DNA of 64,000 bases from Archilochus colubris (lineage: Eukaryota > Chordata > Aves > Apodiformes > Trochilidae), in contig CM041090.1 in assembly GCA_023079485.1 (NCBI GenBank), positions 40,614,874 to 40,678,873 of the forward strand. The letters run 5' to 3'. Under the pieces are notes generated by a model that saw only the letters and a program-made list of their open reading frames with translations, did no database searches and was not told where the DNA came from. The translations under genes and the position numbers were made by a program. Within the stretch, counting starts at the first letter, position 1. Every line of letters begins with the position of its first letter. Below are positions 36,174 to 47,180 of the stretch, piece by piece.

Positions 36174-36835
36174 ATAGAATCATAGAATCACAGAACTGGC
36201 TGGGTTGGAAGGGACCTCAGAGATCATCAAGTCCAACCCTTGATCCACTCCCACTGCAGTTCCCAGCCCATGGCACTCAGTGCCACATCCAGGCTCTTTG
36301 GAAAGATCTCCAGACACGGAGAATCCACTACTTCCCTGGGCAGCCCATTCCAATGCCTGATCACCCTCTCCAGAAAGAAATTCTTTCTCATCTCCAACCT
36401 AAACCTCCCTGGCACAACTTGAGACCCTGCCCTCTTGTCTTGCTGAGAGTTGCCTGGGAAAAGAGCCCAACCCCCCCCTGGCTCCAACCTCCTTTCAGGG
36501 AGTTGGAGAGAGTGATGAGGTCTCCCTGAGCCTCCTCTTCTCCAGCCTCAACACCCCCAGCTCCCTCAGCCCTTCCTCACAGCAATTCTGCTGGATCCCT
36601 TCACAGCCTCCTTGCTCTTCTCTGGACCTGCTCCAGCACCTCAATCTCCTTCCTGAGCTGAGGGGCTCAGAACTGGACACAGGACTCAAGCTGTGGCCTC
36701 CCCAGGGCTGAGCACAGGGGCAGAATCCCTTCCCTGGACCTGCTGGCCACGCTGTTCCTGATCCAGGCCAGGATGCCATTGGCCTTCTTGGCCACCTGGG
36801 CACACTGCTGGCTCCTGTTCAGCTTCCTATCAATG
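36174..36835 (-). mobile_element. CR1: Young CR1 LINE, 5'-truncated (~660 bp)
   Basis: A minus-strand copy with terminal repeat ATAGAATCATAGAATCACAG (plus strand), complete 3' UTR and the C-terminal part of ORF2 up to about 36835. It shares long identity with 29031, including two diagnostic variants. Upstream (in element order) it matches 47181, for example in the 'CAGCAATTCTGCTGGATCCC' segment. A one-base deletion relative to other copies lies at about 36526 (TCTCCCTGAGCC for TCTCCCCTGAGCC). Confidence 0.96.
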
Positions 36836-36861
36836 AGCTTGATTGCTGTTGAAATAAACAT
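36667..36861 (-). pseudogene. CR1 ORF2 C-terminal remnant, open frame
   Basis: The minus frame reads [37 protein letters not shown] and [10 protein letters not shown]. This is the end of the CR1 ORF2 protein downstream of the reverse-transcriptase core. The first residues, upstream of RKLNRSQQ, come from non-CR1 flanking sequence, so the apparent start codon is accidental. The frame stops at 36667 where TGG-rich sequence in other copies continues as FWAPQL. Here a changed codon gives a stop after CVQF. No function is expected. Confidence 0.85.
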
Positions 36862-39800
36862 ACGTGAAGTGCATGAACATCTTTGTGAATCTGAACCTTT
36901 ACCTGTTCTGAAGTGGATTTTTCCTCAAGGTTCTGCCTCTCTACTTTATTTAGAGCAAAAAATTGTTAACATGGGAACTGTCTTCTCAGTGGATATGAAT
37001 GGAGCCCAACATGAACTTTGCCAAGTCCTCCAAGTGCCACCACATGTCAGATATGTCTCAGAGTTTTGTGTTCAATGAGCAAGAGGCTGCAATGTGACAA
37101 GAGTTACACCTGCAATTTTGGTCATTGGTTTTAGCCTCATTTCCTAAGAGGAAAGACAAAGTTTCTGGAGTCATGCTCTGTGTGACTGTTCTGATGTGTA
37201 GGTCCCCGTCTCTTCTTTTTGCTCTTGTCACTCTACCCATAACCCAGTTCCACCCAAAGCTGAGAGAGGCTCAAAAATCCTCAGTTTTAAGAAGCTTTAT
37301 GCATATATTTGGCCAGTGTGTTGGAGAGAGACCCTGTGTGCTCTTGGTAGGCCAGGGAAAGCTAAATTCAGCCCTCATTAGACATCAGAAGTTGGAAGAC
37401 AGGAGGGAAGCAGGAAAAGCTTAGATCATGGTGTGCTGTAAGTGGGTACCAGAGAATCCACCCTTCAGCTAAAGAGGTCATTTTGTGAGGTTTCTCTGGT
37501 GTTCACCATGATGCACAGTGGATGATGGTTTTCTTTCAGCTGGAAGCTCCCTCCTCTCTCTCCCATGAGGATTCTCTGGCATCTTATATGAGGGGAGCTC
37601 ACTTTGCAAGAACAGCTCTGCTAAACAAGTCATCCCCACAGCATAAATCTAAAGGAACCAGGCTCCAAGAGGAGCAACTCACACCTGCTGAATCTTGCAG
37701 GAAGTCAAAACCCTCTGTCAACTTTTTATTTCTCTCAAGTTATCTCTTACATCAAAATAAGCCCTGCAAGTTTCATTTGCTACCACACAGCTTGCAGAAC
37801 AATGTATGTCATTATTTTCAATGTATGTTATTATTTTCTTTTGTCTTTTTAACATTTCAGAGGTACCAAGAGTCTTTTTTTCTGAACACAACCTTTGGAG
37901 TGGATAATTAACCCCATGCATTCACTAAGAAAGGAGGATTTTACACCTCTATAACATACATGGTCTCACTCCAGATCTTTTTCTTGTCTTCCAAACTGAA
38001 TAGCTGGGGTAGGTAGGTGGGATGCTAATCAATACTCAGACTTTGGTGAGCCTCTAACCCTGTCAGTTGTGTGTTAACACTGTCAGGTGCATGAAATGAT
38101 CTGGCATGACAATGTGGTGGTGTAGCTTTGCCTAATCCTTCCCCCTCTCCCTTTCTGTAAGTCAGCATCACCAACTGCTCCAAAAGCTGCATCACTGGGT
38201 TAAACCTTTCCAGGGCTCCATGCTGGCTCATCCAGTGGTCAGATGAGGCATCCTCAGAGGAATGGAAAACCCTTCTCCCTCTCTGAGGTTGCTGCTTTCT
38301 CTGCTAGATTACAGCTCCAAGGAGAAAAGTTGTTTCTAAGCTTGGATTGTGCATACAACAGTAAAAAGCTCAGTTGCTATCATTGCTCCTGAAGGATGAC
38401 TAATCTGAAAGTGCTTTTCTTCAGCTGCCTGGTAGGTCCACATTTCAGCTTTGTTCAGTAGGGCACTTAAGCATGTGCTTAAAATTAAGTGTGCTGCTGA
38501 GTTGAGGCCTTGGACAATAAATATGCTACTGGAAAAAATATCTGGACCATACATTTATTAGCCTGTCTCAAAGCCCTGTTATTTCTTCTGCAGTTCTGAA
38601 GTAAATCACATCTCTCAAAAGCCACAGTTGTGGGGGATGTCTGATTTTGATAGGCGTTGCATATTGCAGCTTTTGCTGATTTTAAATAAACTTATAGATG
38701 CTCAGTACATCCACAAATGAGACACAGCTTGGCTCCTTCCAGTGGTTTGGTGTTGGTTTTGGTTGGGTTTTTTTTTTGTTTTGTTTTCTTGTTGGGTTTT
38801 TTTTTTTGAGAAATCTCTCTTTGAACTACCCATCTGCAGACTTTTCCTTTTTACTGTCTGTGTGGCCACTCTGCAATTACCTGTGGGTTTATGATCCTTC
38901 TCTAGAGAACAAGTTGGGTGGACAGTCTGACGATAAAGAAAGATGGGGGTGATAAAAATGGGGCAGAGGATGATATCAGTTACAAGCATCACGTGAGGGG
39001 CCCTCCAGATTTACACTCTGCAACTTCCCTCTGCATCTGGCTCTGAGATTTCCCATAAATAAATGGACATAAATAGCCATTTCAATAGTTTGGGGGTTTA
39101 GATTGTTCAATAAGCATCAAGAGTTGGGGGGGCTTTTTGACTGAAGTGAAGACAGACTGGAGGGAACAACTCATTGGCAAAATGAGTGGAGCTGTGGGAG
39201 TGGGAGGAAGAAACTAAAATATCTTTTTAAAAGGTTTGTTGCAAGCAATTTATTTCCTTAACCCCTGGTTCAAGGTTGGGCAACAGTAAACAATGAAGGA
39301 GCCACAGTTGCCTCTGAAATTAAGTGACCGTGCAAAGGAAGGCTGTCATTCCCCAAAACAGCAAAAGAGGTTGGGAACTTGCTGGAAACACCCTGAAAAG
39401 GTTGGGGAAGTTCAGGTGAGTGCTTAAGCCCCCTTGGAAATCTGGGTTTCTATAAGGTGGAGGGAGAGCATATTTCCAAATGGTTTTCTTCTGAGGTGCT
39501 TGTTCAGAAATATCATCTCTGATGCTTCCTGTGCAAGGTCAAATGTTCAGTTGTGGGAAATCCCCTGAAAATAAATAAGTAGTGAGGTGAATTCAGGAGC
39601 TGAAGTGAGCATGGACCAGTCAACAGGAATCAGTGGCACTGCCCAAATCCAAACTCAGTGCAGATCTGGGCCTTAAATCAGCTATTTTTAGCAGTCAGTG
39701 GTGCAAGAGCACAATCAGTCTATATTTACATCAGATAATATTTGTGTTTAATCTGTAATTACCATCAACTTTGTATACACATATAATTAACAGCTTGACA

Positions 39801-40813
39801 TCGGATCCCGCTGGGTTTGACATCTGTAGAATTCAAAAAGGGCTCAGCATCTCCAAAGAGTGTTTTTGTTTCAGGTTAGATGTGGCCTGATTGTCTAAAT
39901 TAAAGACATGTCAAACCACATGAAAAGTTTAGGAGAGAAGGTAACCACACAGGACGTGGCATGTGGGCCAGGTAATCACAGTGGTGGAAAGAAGGGCCAC
40001 ACTTGTGAGGAGGCTCCTCCCCTGCAGGATTTGGGGGGGGGGGAGAAAAAAATAAAAAAATGCTCCTTTTTGTTTTTAGTAGGAAATAAAAATTAGTAAA
40101 TGCAACCCTTGGCTGCAAGGAAGCACAAATAAAGCAAACCAGATGTTCATTAGCTGATCACTTGCAATTTTTCCCCTTCTTGTTCTTCGTGGAGGAAAAG
40201 AAAATTGAGCATGTGGGAACTTGCCTGTTGAGAAAACATTTGGATCTTCAGTCATTTATCTGTTTCACCTCTGACTCAGTTCAGGCCCCCATTAAAAGGC
40301 AGGCAGGGTGCTATCAGAAAGAAAGGTCAGAGGGGATCACCACAGATGCTTTTCAGCTGGGGCAGCCCTTGGGGCTATCCTTGCTTTTGTGGGCACAGTC
40401 AGTCAGTTTGAACACAAAACAGAAAACCAACCAAAAAAAAAAAATGCAGGGAGCACAGCAGGGGCTTTGAACTGCATCACTTGTGTTTGTCTTATTCCTA
40501 AATTACAGTGTCATTTCTGTACAGTGCTCGTTCTGCTCACATCCCTACATCAGGCAGTGTGTTTATTACAGTGAATACCAATGACTGGCTTGCTGCTAAT
40601 TTCCCAGTGTTATCAAAGGAAAGCAATGTAACCTTTATTCCCTTTGGATTGGTGTAGTTTTCCTTCTCCCCCCTCCCTGCTTAAGACGAGACAAAAATAG
40701 GCACAAGTTTGGACTGCACTTGGTGGATTTTATCAGTAACAAAATGCTAAAAGCCATCAATGTGCATAAGCATCAACCCATGTGCCTCTGTGCAACATCT
40801 GGCAAAATTCAAG
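36836..40813. other. Intergenic stretch, no gene recognised
   Basis: About 4 kb with no named transposon and no supported exon. It includes T/G-rich low complexity (38767-38808), an 11-base G run near 40033-40043 followed by A-rich DNA, and AT-rich non-repetitive DNA with TAATTA words (39710-39850). The longest open frame (37522-37911 plus, 129 codons) has no recognisable domain. Confidence 0.5.
38767..38808. repeat. T-rich low-complexity run
   Basis: About 40 bp of T runs broken by single G or C bases. No adjacent retrotransposed sequence explains it as a poly(A) tail on the minus strand. Confidence 0.85.
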
Positions 40814-40957
40814 GAATCATAAGAATCCCAGACTGGTTTGGGACCTTAAAGCCCATCCAGTTCCAAACCCCCTGCCTTGGTCAGGGACACCTCCCACCAG
40901 TCCAAGTTGCTCCAAACCCCATCCAACCTGGGCTGAGACACTTCCAGGGATGAGGCT
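40814..40957 (-). mobile_element. CR1: CR1 LINE 3' end fragment
   Basis: The plus strand carries 'AATCATAAGAATCCCAGAC' (terminal repeat), 'TGGTTTGGGACCTTAAAGC', 'CCCATCCAGTTCCAAACCCC', 'GGTCAGGGACACCTCCCACC' and 'CCATCCAACCTGGGCTGAGA'. It is the subfamily also seen at 43402, 45421, 57641 and 62021, 5'-truncated after about 140 bp. A few bases of the GGTTGGAAGG box are deleted. Confidence 0.93.
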
Positions 40958-41349
40958 AGATTACAGCAACTCAGCCAACATCTCTTTCATTGGTTGTAGT
41001 AGTTTCATGCTTTAATAATCATAACTTAACAGGGTTAATTTTATGTGCAAGGGTGTAATGGTTCCTAAGAACCTGGCACTACACAGTAGGTCAGTCAGGT
41101 GTATGATCTCAGATGAACACTGGCTCCCTATGAGCTGGTTCACTTGGTCTGGGGAGTTCAAACAGTTTTTCTCTGTAAGAACAAGGTTTTGCTCATGTTG
41201 GATTTTCCTTTCAGGTTGATAGCCTGGTAATGGTAATTTTGCTCCCCAGCCATGGGCCAGCTGGCGAGAGCACACTGACATGGAGGTGTCCCTGATGAGG
41301 CCAGCAGACCTTTGGTTCCTGAGGAAAGCAGATGTCAGAAGAAGTTATA
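40958..41349. other. Intergenic, nothing recognised
   Basis: Short unique interval. The upstream limit of the old CR1 that follows is unclear, so part of this may be CR1 too diverged to read. Confidence 0.45.
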
Positions 41350-41440
41350 ATCAGAAAGAGTGAGTTGGCATCTAGAATAATTTGTGTGAGTCCAGGGAGA
41401 AGTTATGCCTGACCTGGAAACTTTGTTGGCTTAGATTGAG

Positions 41441-41779
41441 CTCTACAACTCCCTGAAAGTAGGTTGTAGTGAGGTGGGGGCTGGTCTCCTTGACCAAGTA
41501 ACAAGCTATAGAACAAGAGGAAATTGCCTCAAGTTGCACCAGGGGAGGTTTACACTGGATATTAGGAGCAATTTTTTCCCAAATGGGTTGTCAGGGCCTG
41601 GCCCAGGCTGCCCAGGGCAGGGCTGGAGTCCCCATCATCCCTGGAGAGGTTTCGGAGCCCTGGAGATGTGGGGATGAGGGACATGGGGCAGGGGTGGCCT
41701 TGGCAGAGCTGGGTTTAGGTTTGGACTCAATGATCAGAAAGGTCTTTTCCAGCCAAAATGATTCTGTGATTGTATGATT
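41441..41779 (+). mobile_element. CR1: Younger CR1 3' end nested in the old CR1
   Basis: The sense copy begins abruptly at 'CTCTACAACTCCCTGAAAG'. It passes through 'CACCAGGGGAGGTTTACAC', 'GGGCCTGGCCCAGGCTGCC' and 'GGACTCAATGATCAGAAAGG', and ends at ATTCTGTGATTGTATGATTTT. The subfamily matches the copy at 13021. It sits between two pieces of one older CR1, in the same orientation, so the insertion order is clear. Confidence 0.92.
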
Positions 41780-41831
41780 TTAAGATCCTAAATAGCTGGG
41801 TTTTCTAGGCAAGAGGAATGCAATGGGCTGT

Positions 41832-42200
41832 ACCTATCTGGACATGAGTAAATCATCTGATGTGCTGGTTTCATGTGTATCACATCAACTGGAGATCAGA
41901 GGGAATACTCTTAAGACACTTGAATAACTGATTGAGTGACAACAAGAAGCAGCATTTAAGGGGAAGTATCTGGCTGGATACATGAGTGAGTTCTTCAAGG
42001 ATTCATCTTGAGGATGGATCTCATTTAATATTTTCATGAATGACCTTGGCACAAAACATAGCATGTGGCTGGAGTCTGCTGATGACACAGACTTGGGAGG
42101 CGTGCCATACAGAAAGAACTGGATGACCTTGAAGACTGGAGTAACAGAAATGAGATGAAATCCACTAGTGCAAAATGCAAAGTCATGAGTTTAGGCAGTA
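41832..42200 (+). pseudogene. Decayed CR1 reverse-transcriptase palm segment
   Basis: One frame, uninterrupted by indels over this span, carries three ordered landmarks of the CR1 reverse transcriptase. TYLDMSKSSD (41832-41861) stands where an active enzyme has the YLDFSKAFD-type motif with the first catalytic aspartate. FNIFMNDL follows at about 42024. SADDTDLGG (42075) corresponds to the FADD box holding the catalytic aspartate pair. At least six in-frame stops (TAA or TGA) and replacement of the usual AFD aspartate context show it is dead. The frame being kept over 60 codons between landmarks supports the identification. Confidence 0.8.
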
Positions 42201-42800
42201 ACAAGAATTTCCACTATAAACTGGAGACTCATCAGCTGTAGATGACAAAGGAGAAGAAACACATGTAGGCAGCTCAGTCACAGGATGGGCTCTGAAATAG
42301 GTATCCACAGCTTCAAATGTATCCTGGGAGGTGTTCCCAGGAATTTGTGGGGCCTCATCTGACATCCTATGGGCAGTTCTGGTCCCTGTGTTCTTGAGGG
42401 GTGAGTTTGAGCAGGGCTGCATACAGGAAAGGATGGTGAAGATGGTGAGAGGATGGAGAGCTTGTCCTTTGAGAGAAGAACAAAAAAAGCTAAGTTTCTA
42501 ACCTAGGTGGATGAAAGCTGAGAAGAGTGATGGCTATCCAGCTCCACATCAGGATGCTAAACCTCAGAGGGGAAAAGAAACTATGGAAGTTAAATAACAT
42601 AAGGCTAAGAGGGTACAAAGTGCACACTGGGCTCAAATCAGAGGCAGTTTTGTGACTGTGCAGAACAGGGAGGGTCTGAAACAGCCTTCCAGGAGGAGCT
42701 GGGGACAAATAACACCTTTTTATAACAATGTTTGTGGAAAGGATTAAAACACCTGGGCTTAGAGGATATGGTGTTTGGAGGTTGTTTCCTGGCAAGTGCT

Positions 42801-43401
42801 GAGCTCTGGATGACTTAGCTTTTGGTGTCATTTAGACCATCAGTCATATCAGAAGTCTTTTCCTGGCTAGTAACTTCCTTACCTTGGCAGGACTTTGTTT
42901 TCAAGGGGCTAACATCCTCTTTGTTAAGGGCAGTCAGCCTGTCATGTCTCAGGGTGCTTGAGCATTTTCCTGAGGTTTGTATCTTGGTGGGAATCAGATG
43001 TTTTGTGTTTGGACTCCTTTGATGTGTAAGGAATTAATCTGGTTCAGTTAATGGACACTGTGTTTGATCCTCTGGTTTCTCTGTGTTGATTCTGAGTGTG
43101 GTGTGGATCTTTTGGATGTTTGAGTGGGTTTAAGTTCCTGGGTGTCCTGATTAATACACCCAGGTTAATGCAAATGCAAAGGGAGACCAGAAAAGAAAGC
43201 CTGGACAAAACTTGCCAGCATATTGATATATTGCCAGCAAAAATTGATAGCAAAGCAGAAAACTGGCTATCACTGCATTCATCAGATAAATAGGAAATGA
43301 AACACATTGACCAGCAATTATTGTGGAGTATAGTTGTGACTCTTGTCATTTGTGGTTAAAAATTAAGTATTGATAGGTCTGGAGCATCAGTAACAGGTAA
43401 A
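42801..43401. other. Intergenic, nothing recognised
   Basis: A unique interval between the nested CR1 and the next CR1. Short open frames only, with no domain or repeat. Confidence 0.5.
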
Positions 43402-43803
43402 TCATAGGATCGTAGAATGGTTTGGATTGGAAAGGACCTTCAATATCATCCAGTTACAACCCCCTGCCATGGTCAGGGACACTTCCCACCAGCCCAGGTT
43501 GCTCCAAGCCCCATCCAACCTGGGCTGAGACACTGCCAGGGATGGGGCAGCCACAGCTTCTCTGGGAAACCTGGCACAGGGGCTCAGCACCCTCTCAGCC
43601 AAGAATTTCTCCCTCAGATCTCATCTCAGTCTCCCCTGTTCCAGCTGGAAACCCTTCCCCCTCATCCCATCCCTCCCTGCCCTTGTCCCCAGTCCCTCCC
43701 CAGCTTTCCTGGAGCCCCTTCAGGCACTGGAAGGTGCTCTAAGGTCTCCCCATTGCAGCCTTCTCTTCTCCAGCCTGAACACCCCCAACTCTCTCAGCCT
43801 GTA
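43402..43803 (-). mobile_element. CR1: CR1 LINE, 5'-truncated 3' UTR (~400 bp)
   Basis: On the plus strand: TCATAGGATCGTAGAATGG, 'GGTCAGGGACACTTCCCACC', 'CCATCCAACCTGGGCTGAGA', 'GGGGCAGCCACAGCTTCTCT', 'CCCTCAGATCTCATCTCAGT', 'CTGGAAGGTGCTCTAAGGTC' and 'CTCTTCTCCAGCCTGAACAC'. The ~130-codon open frames on plus are antisense readings of this UTR and not genes. Confidence 0.95.
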
Positions 43804-45420
43804 GGAAAGGAATAAATATCAGTATTGTTATTTTCAGCTCCTAGGCAAAGACAACTTCTTGCCTTTGTTGTAACCCTTATTGTATCCCTTGAACAAGCTT
43901 TCCATGAGGCTCGAAGGGACCTTCTATCCTTGCCTTATATGTAGCCATTTCTACTCCAGAGCTGAGAAACTCCAGCTTATACAATCCTATCTATTCTCTA
44001 AATGGAATTTCCCAAGGCATGTAAAAAAAAAACCCCAAGGACTGCTCAAAAAAACAAAGTAAGAGAAGCTGAGAGATGTCAGTGACACCCAGGCTCTGGA
44101 AGAGCTACCAGCAATGTCTCCAGCTACTCCTATGGGGGTAAACTTCACAGGTGCTTTTGGAAAATTGGCTATTGACTTCAAAAAAGGGGAAAATAAATTA
44201 ATTTTTTTTTAATGGTGTCAGAATAGGAGATTTCTGTCCCTGCATGTAGCCTGGTGTGCTGATCCCACACAGCCTGAGCAGGTGCTGGGAACAGAAACCT
44301 CCAGCTATGACCCCATCTTAGAAAGCCCCACACAAGCTTGTCCTGAACCAGCAGCATTTCTGAGACATGATGGTGCTGACTGTTCCTTTTATTTCAGTGG
44401 CTCTTTAAGGGTTAAAGTTAAACCTGTGCTTAAGGGCATTGCTGGATCAGAGCCAGCCTAATCTACCTTGCTAGATGCTGGCCCAAAGCAATTCCTGAAA
44501 ACTCTTTTCTTTCTATCAGCCAACCCCTTGACTTGCAAACTACTGGGAGCTACTGAGGCTGCCTGTTATTTTCTGATACTTTGAGGTTTCCTGCAAAACT
44601 GTGAGTAGAAATGTGGAAATTCTGCTCCATTATTTTACTTTTTGGAGCCATCCACCATGGATATTTCTATAACATAGCCCAGCACATCTGGCCACCTTTA
44701 CAAACCCTGGGGAAAACATGTGAGTTTAACACTCAAATCTCTCCTCCTTTGCTTTCTTAACCAAAATGTTCAGCTCCACAAAAAAATCTGGTGGGATGGC
44801 TGATGCAAAGAGCAAAATTTCTGTAATGGGAAGTAAGGAAGAAGCAAAAGAAATGATCAAAAAGGCTTTTTAGCCAACAGCTTTTCTCTCACCTGATCTG
44901 ACCTAAAGAAGAGGGAGGATTTAAGGTTTCTCTGGAGGTGGGTAAACACTTTCTTGTGTAGATGACAATTGCTGTGGGTCAGTGGCTGCTCACACTAAGT
45001 TCTTTCAATGTCTATAGAGTGGAGACTAAACAAAGTGGATTAGGTAGTGAATCCAGTTGGATGTTTTCATTAGGCACAACTGACAGCAGAAGGGCTGAGT
45101 GAAAAGAAGGAGTTGAAAATAAACAACAAACCTGGATTTTTCAGTCATCTGGCACTGCCTTCCCTTCCAGGGATGGGAGCCCAACCTGCCCAGCCAAGGC
45201 TGTTAGTGAGTGTGTGGCAGAGAGAGTTTTTCAGCCCTTTCCTTACGGTCTTCCATGAGTGAAGGTTCTACATCATCTCTAGGTGCTCCAGGAACTACTG
45301 TTTGAAAAACACTGCTGATTAACAAGATGACTGAGAGTCCCTGCTGAGAGAGAGCTCACATAGACCTCCTGCCTCCAGAGGACCAGGTTTTTATAAAGAT
45401 GTGGTAGATCTAATCTGTCA
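43804..45420. other. Intergenic, nothing recognised
   Basis: About 1.6 kb of unique-looking sequence. 43870-44000 has some CR1-like wording (GAAACTCCAGCTTATACAATC) but not enough ordered landmarks to call it. No exon or RNA gene is seen. Confidence 0.5.
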
Positions 45421-45757
45421 AAGCCTTCCAGTACCTGAAGGGTGGAATGCAGGAAAGCTGGGGAGGGACATTAGAAAAGAGCCTGGAGTGATGGGATGAG
45501 AGGAAATGGTTTTACACCTGAAGAGGGGAGATTGAGATGAGATCTGAGGAAGAAATTCTTTGCTGTGAGGGTATTGAGATCCTGGTCCAGGTTTCCCAGA
45601 GAAGCTGTGGCTGCCCCGTCCCTGGCAGTGTCTCAGCCCAGGTTGGATGGGGCTTGGAGCAACCTGGGCTGGTGGGAGGTGTCCCTGACCATGGCAGGGG
45701 GTTGGAACCAGATGATCTTTAAGGAACCTGCCAACCCAAACCATTCTATTTGATTCA
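45421..45757 (+). mobile_element. CR1: CR1 LINE 3' end (sense)
   Basis: The sense copy reads 'GCCTTCCAGTACCTGAAGGG', 'GAAAGCTGGGGAGGGACATT', 'GAAATTCTTTGCTGTGAGGG', 'GTTTCCCAGAGAAGCTGTGG', 'GGTTGGATGGGGCTTGGAGC', 'CCATGGCAGGGGGTTGGAAC' and a CCATTCTATTTGATTCA tail. It is 5'-truncated inside the 3' UTR and is the opposite-strand counterpart of 43402. Confidence 0.95.
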
Positions 45758-47180
45758 TTGCTGAGAGGTCACCACTCCCCCCCAGAAGACTTGTCTGAGG
45801 GAATGGAGGGGAAGCTGTGATGAAGCCATGACAGTGATTCCCTGGCTGAAGATGTATGGGAGAAGAGAGGCTTCAGCTGTGCTAAAGAGACCAGAATGTC
45901 CTGGGCTGCTGAGGTAGAGAGGGGCAGTATATCTACTGCTCCCTTTGCCCAGGGCATATTGGCTTTTTGTACAGGTTTTGATTGCACCCTTCATTAAAAG
46001 AGCCATTCCTCCCTCCAAATTAGGTGGAATCCAGCACTGAAAGAATCCAGCCCAAGTCCCAGTTTATTTCTCCATAAAACATCTGTATTGTTCTTCCAGG
46101 ATGTCTCTGCCAAATGAGTCCTCAATAAACCCAAAACCTGGCAGTAGACAAAACGCTCAAAAGCGCCTTTTTAATATGGAAAAGTATCCTGCAGTGTCGC
46201 AATCTTCCAGTGGAGACCACCCCCTACCCCTGAGAAATGCAGAATAGCACCAGGCCCACAGTTTGCCTGGGGTAAAGCAACAGAGCTTGGCCTGTACTGA
46301 TTTACTCCAGCCAGAGGATCTGGCCTATAGTTTCTCTGTTTTTCCCTTTTCTTAAATTTATTTTTTTTCTTCAAGATCCTTAACTGATTTTTCCTTTTTT
46401 TTTTAATGTTCCTTTTTTCTTCTTTTTTTTTTTTTTTCCCACACACCTTTTTTTTTTTTTTTTTTCTGTGGATAGAAGCTTTGCAAGTTCCTTCTTTTAT
46501 TGTTAGCTCATTTGGCAGGAGAAGCCAAGCAACAAAAGTGTTTTATTTGGAAATAGTTGAGGGGGAAGTCGACAATGTCCGAGCTCTATTCTGATTGCAT
46601 GAGCTCTGGGAGGTTTTCACCTCTGCTTCCAGGCTGCACCAGGCTGGGATTATCTCATTTGATTTCATTGGATCTGTGTGCACTTAAGAAGTGGGGAAAA
46701 TTAAAAGGGAAGTTTGCCTTGCTGTCACACCACAAGATTTTAGTTATTTAAGTGTAAAGTGCTCACTCTCCTTCCTCAATGGGCTGAAATATCATGCAGT
46801 GTTCTACTTGGTGGATTTGAGAGTGAAATGTGACTGCAGAAGAGATCCTGAGAAAGAAGGGTAGAGGGGATGCATATAATGGATAAAGTGGGAAAAAATG
46901 CAGTGTGTGAAAACTGATAGCTGAATCTCCTCCACCTCAGCATCACACTCCAGAATGTGCACTCTTTTATGGACAGATAATGCATCCTGGGATGTTTCCC
47001 ATATTCCTTGGTTTCCTTCCAAATCTTTAAGACCCTCCTCACAAAAGCTGCCCTCAGCAGAGGTTAAAGACTCCACTCAGCAAAGACTCAAACCAGAAGC
47101 AGTGAGTTAATTCAGGCAGATCTTCTCTCTTCTCTTCCATGTTCAAAGCTCCTGTGGATCACTCAGGATCTGCCCCACTT
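45758..47180. other. Intergenic, nothing recognised
   Basis: Unique-looking sequence apart from a T-rich block (46346-46466). Short CpG-bearing words at 46152-46200 and 46568-46580 are isolated. No exon is supported. Confidence 0.5.
46346..46466. repeat. T-rich low-complexity block
   Basis: About 120 bp dominated by T, with two long T runs (about 46422-46437 and 46449-46466). Open frames through it encode phenylalanine runs on plus and lysine runs on minus and are artefacts. Confidence 0.9.

Larger units (their letters stand above)
41350..42800 (+). mobile_element. CR1: Ancient CR1 LINE with reverse-transcriptase region, split by a younger CR1
   Basis: An old sense CR1 is readable on both sides of a younger insert (41441-41779). 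Upstream, around 41406, the frame gives CLTW followed by a leucine/tryptophan-rich stretch, where CR1 normally has CLTNL. Downstream the frame resumes with YLDMSK, FNIFMNDL and SADDTDLGG. The 3' UTR is visible to about 42800 ('GGGTCTGAAACAGCCTTCC', 'AGGAGGAGCTGGGGACAAA'). Both outer limits are approximate. The element is far more diverged than any other copy here. Confidence 0.75.

Noticed and set aside
40031..40060. G11 run followed by A-rich DNA, considered as a G-quadruplex
   Set aside because: A single G run does not give four separated tracts. It is better read as a homopolymer.
43417..43815. 132-codon plus-strand frame rich in proline and serine
   Set aside because: Antisense CR1 3' UTR; the same words recur at 45418-45744 and 62036-62227.
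43870..44000. CR1-like wording downstream of the CR1 at 43402
   Set aside because: Only one or two short words match, with no ordered landmarks, so it cannot be supported as a CR1 fragment.
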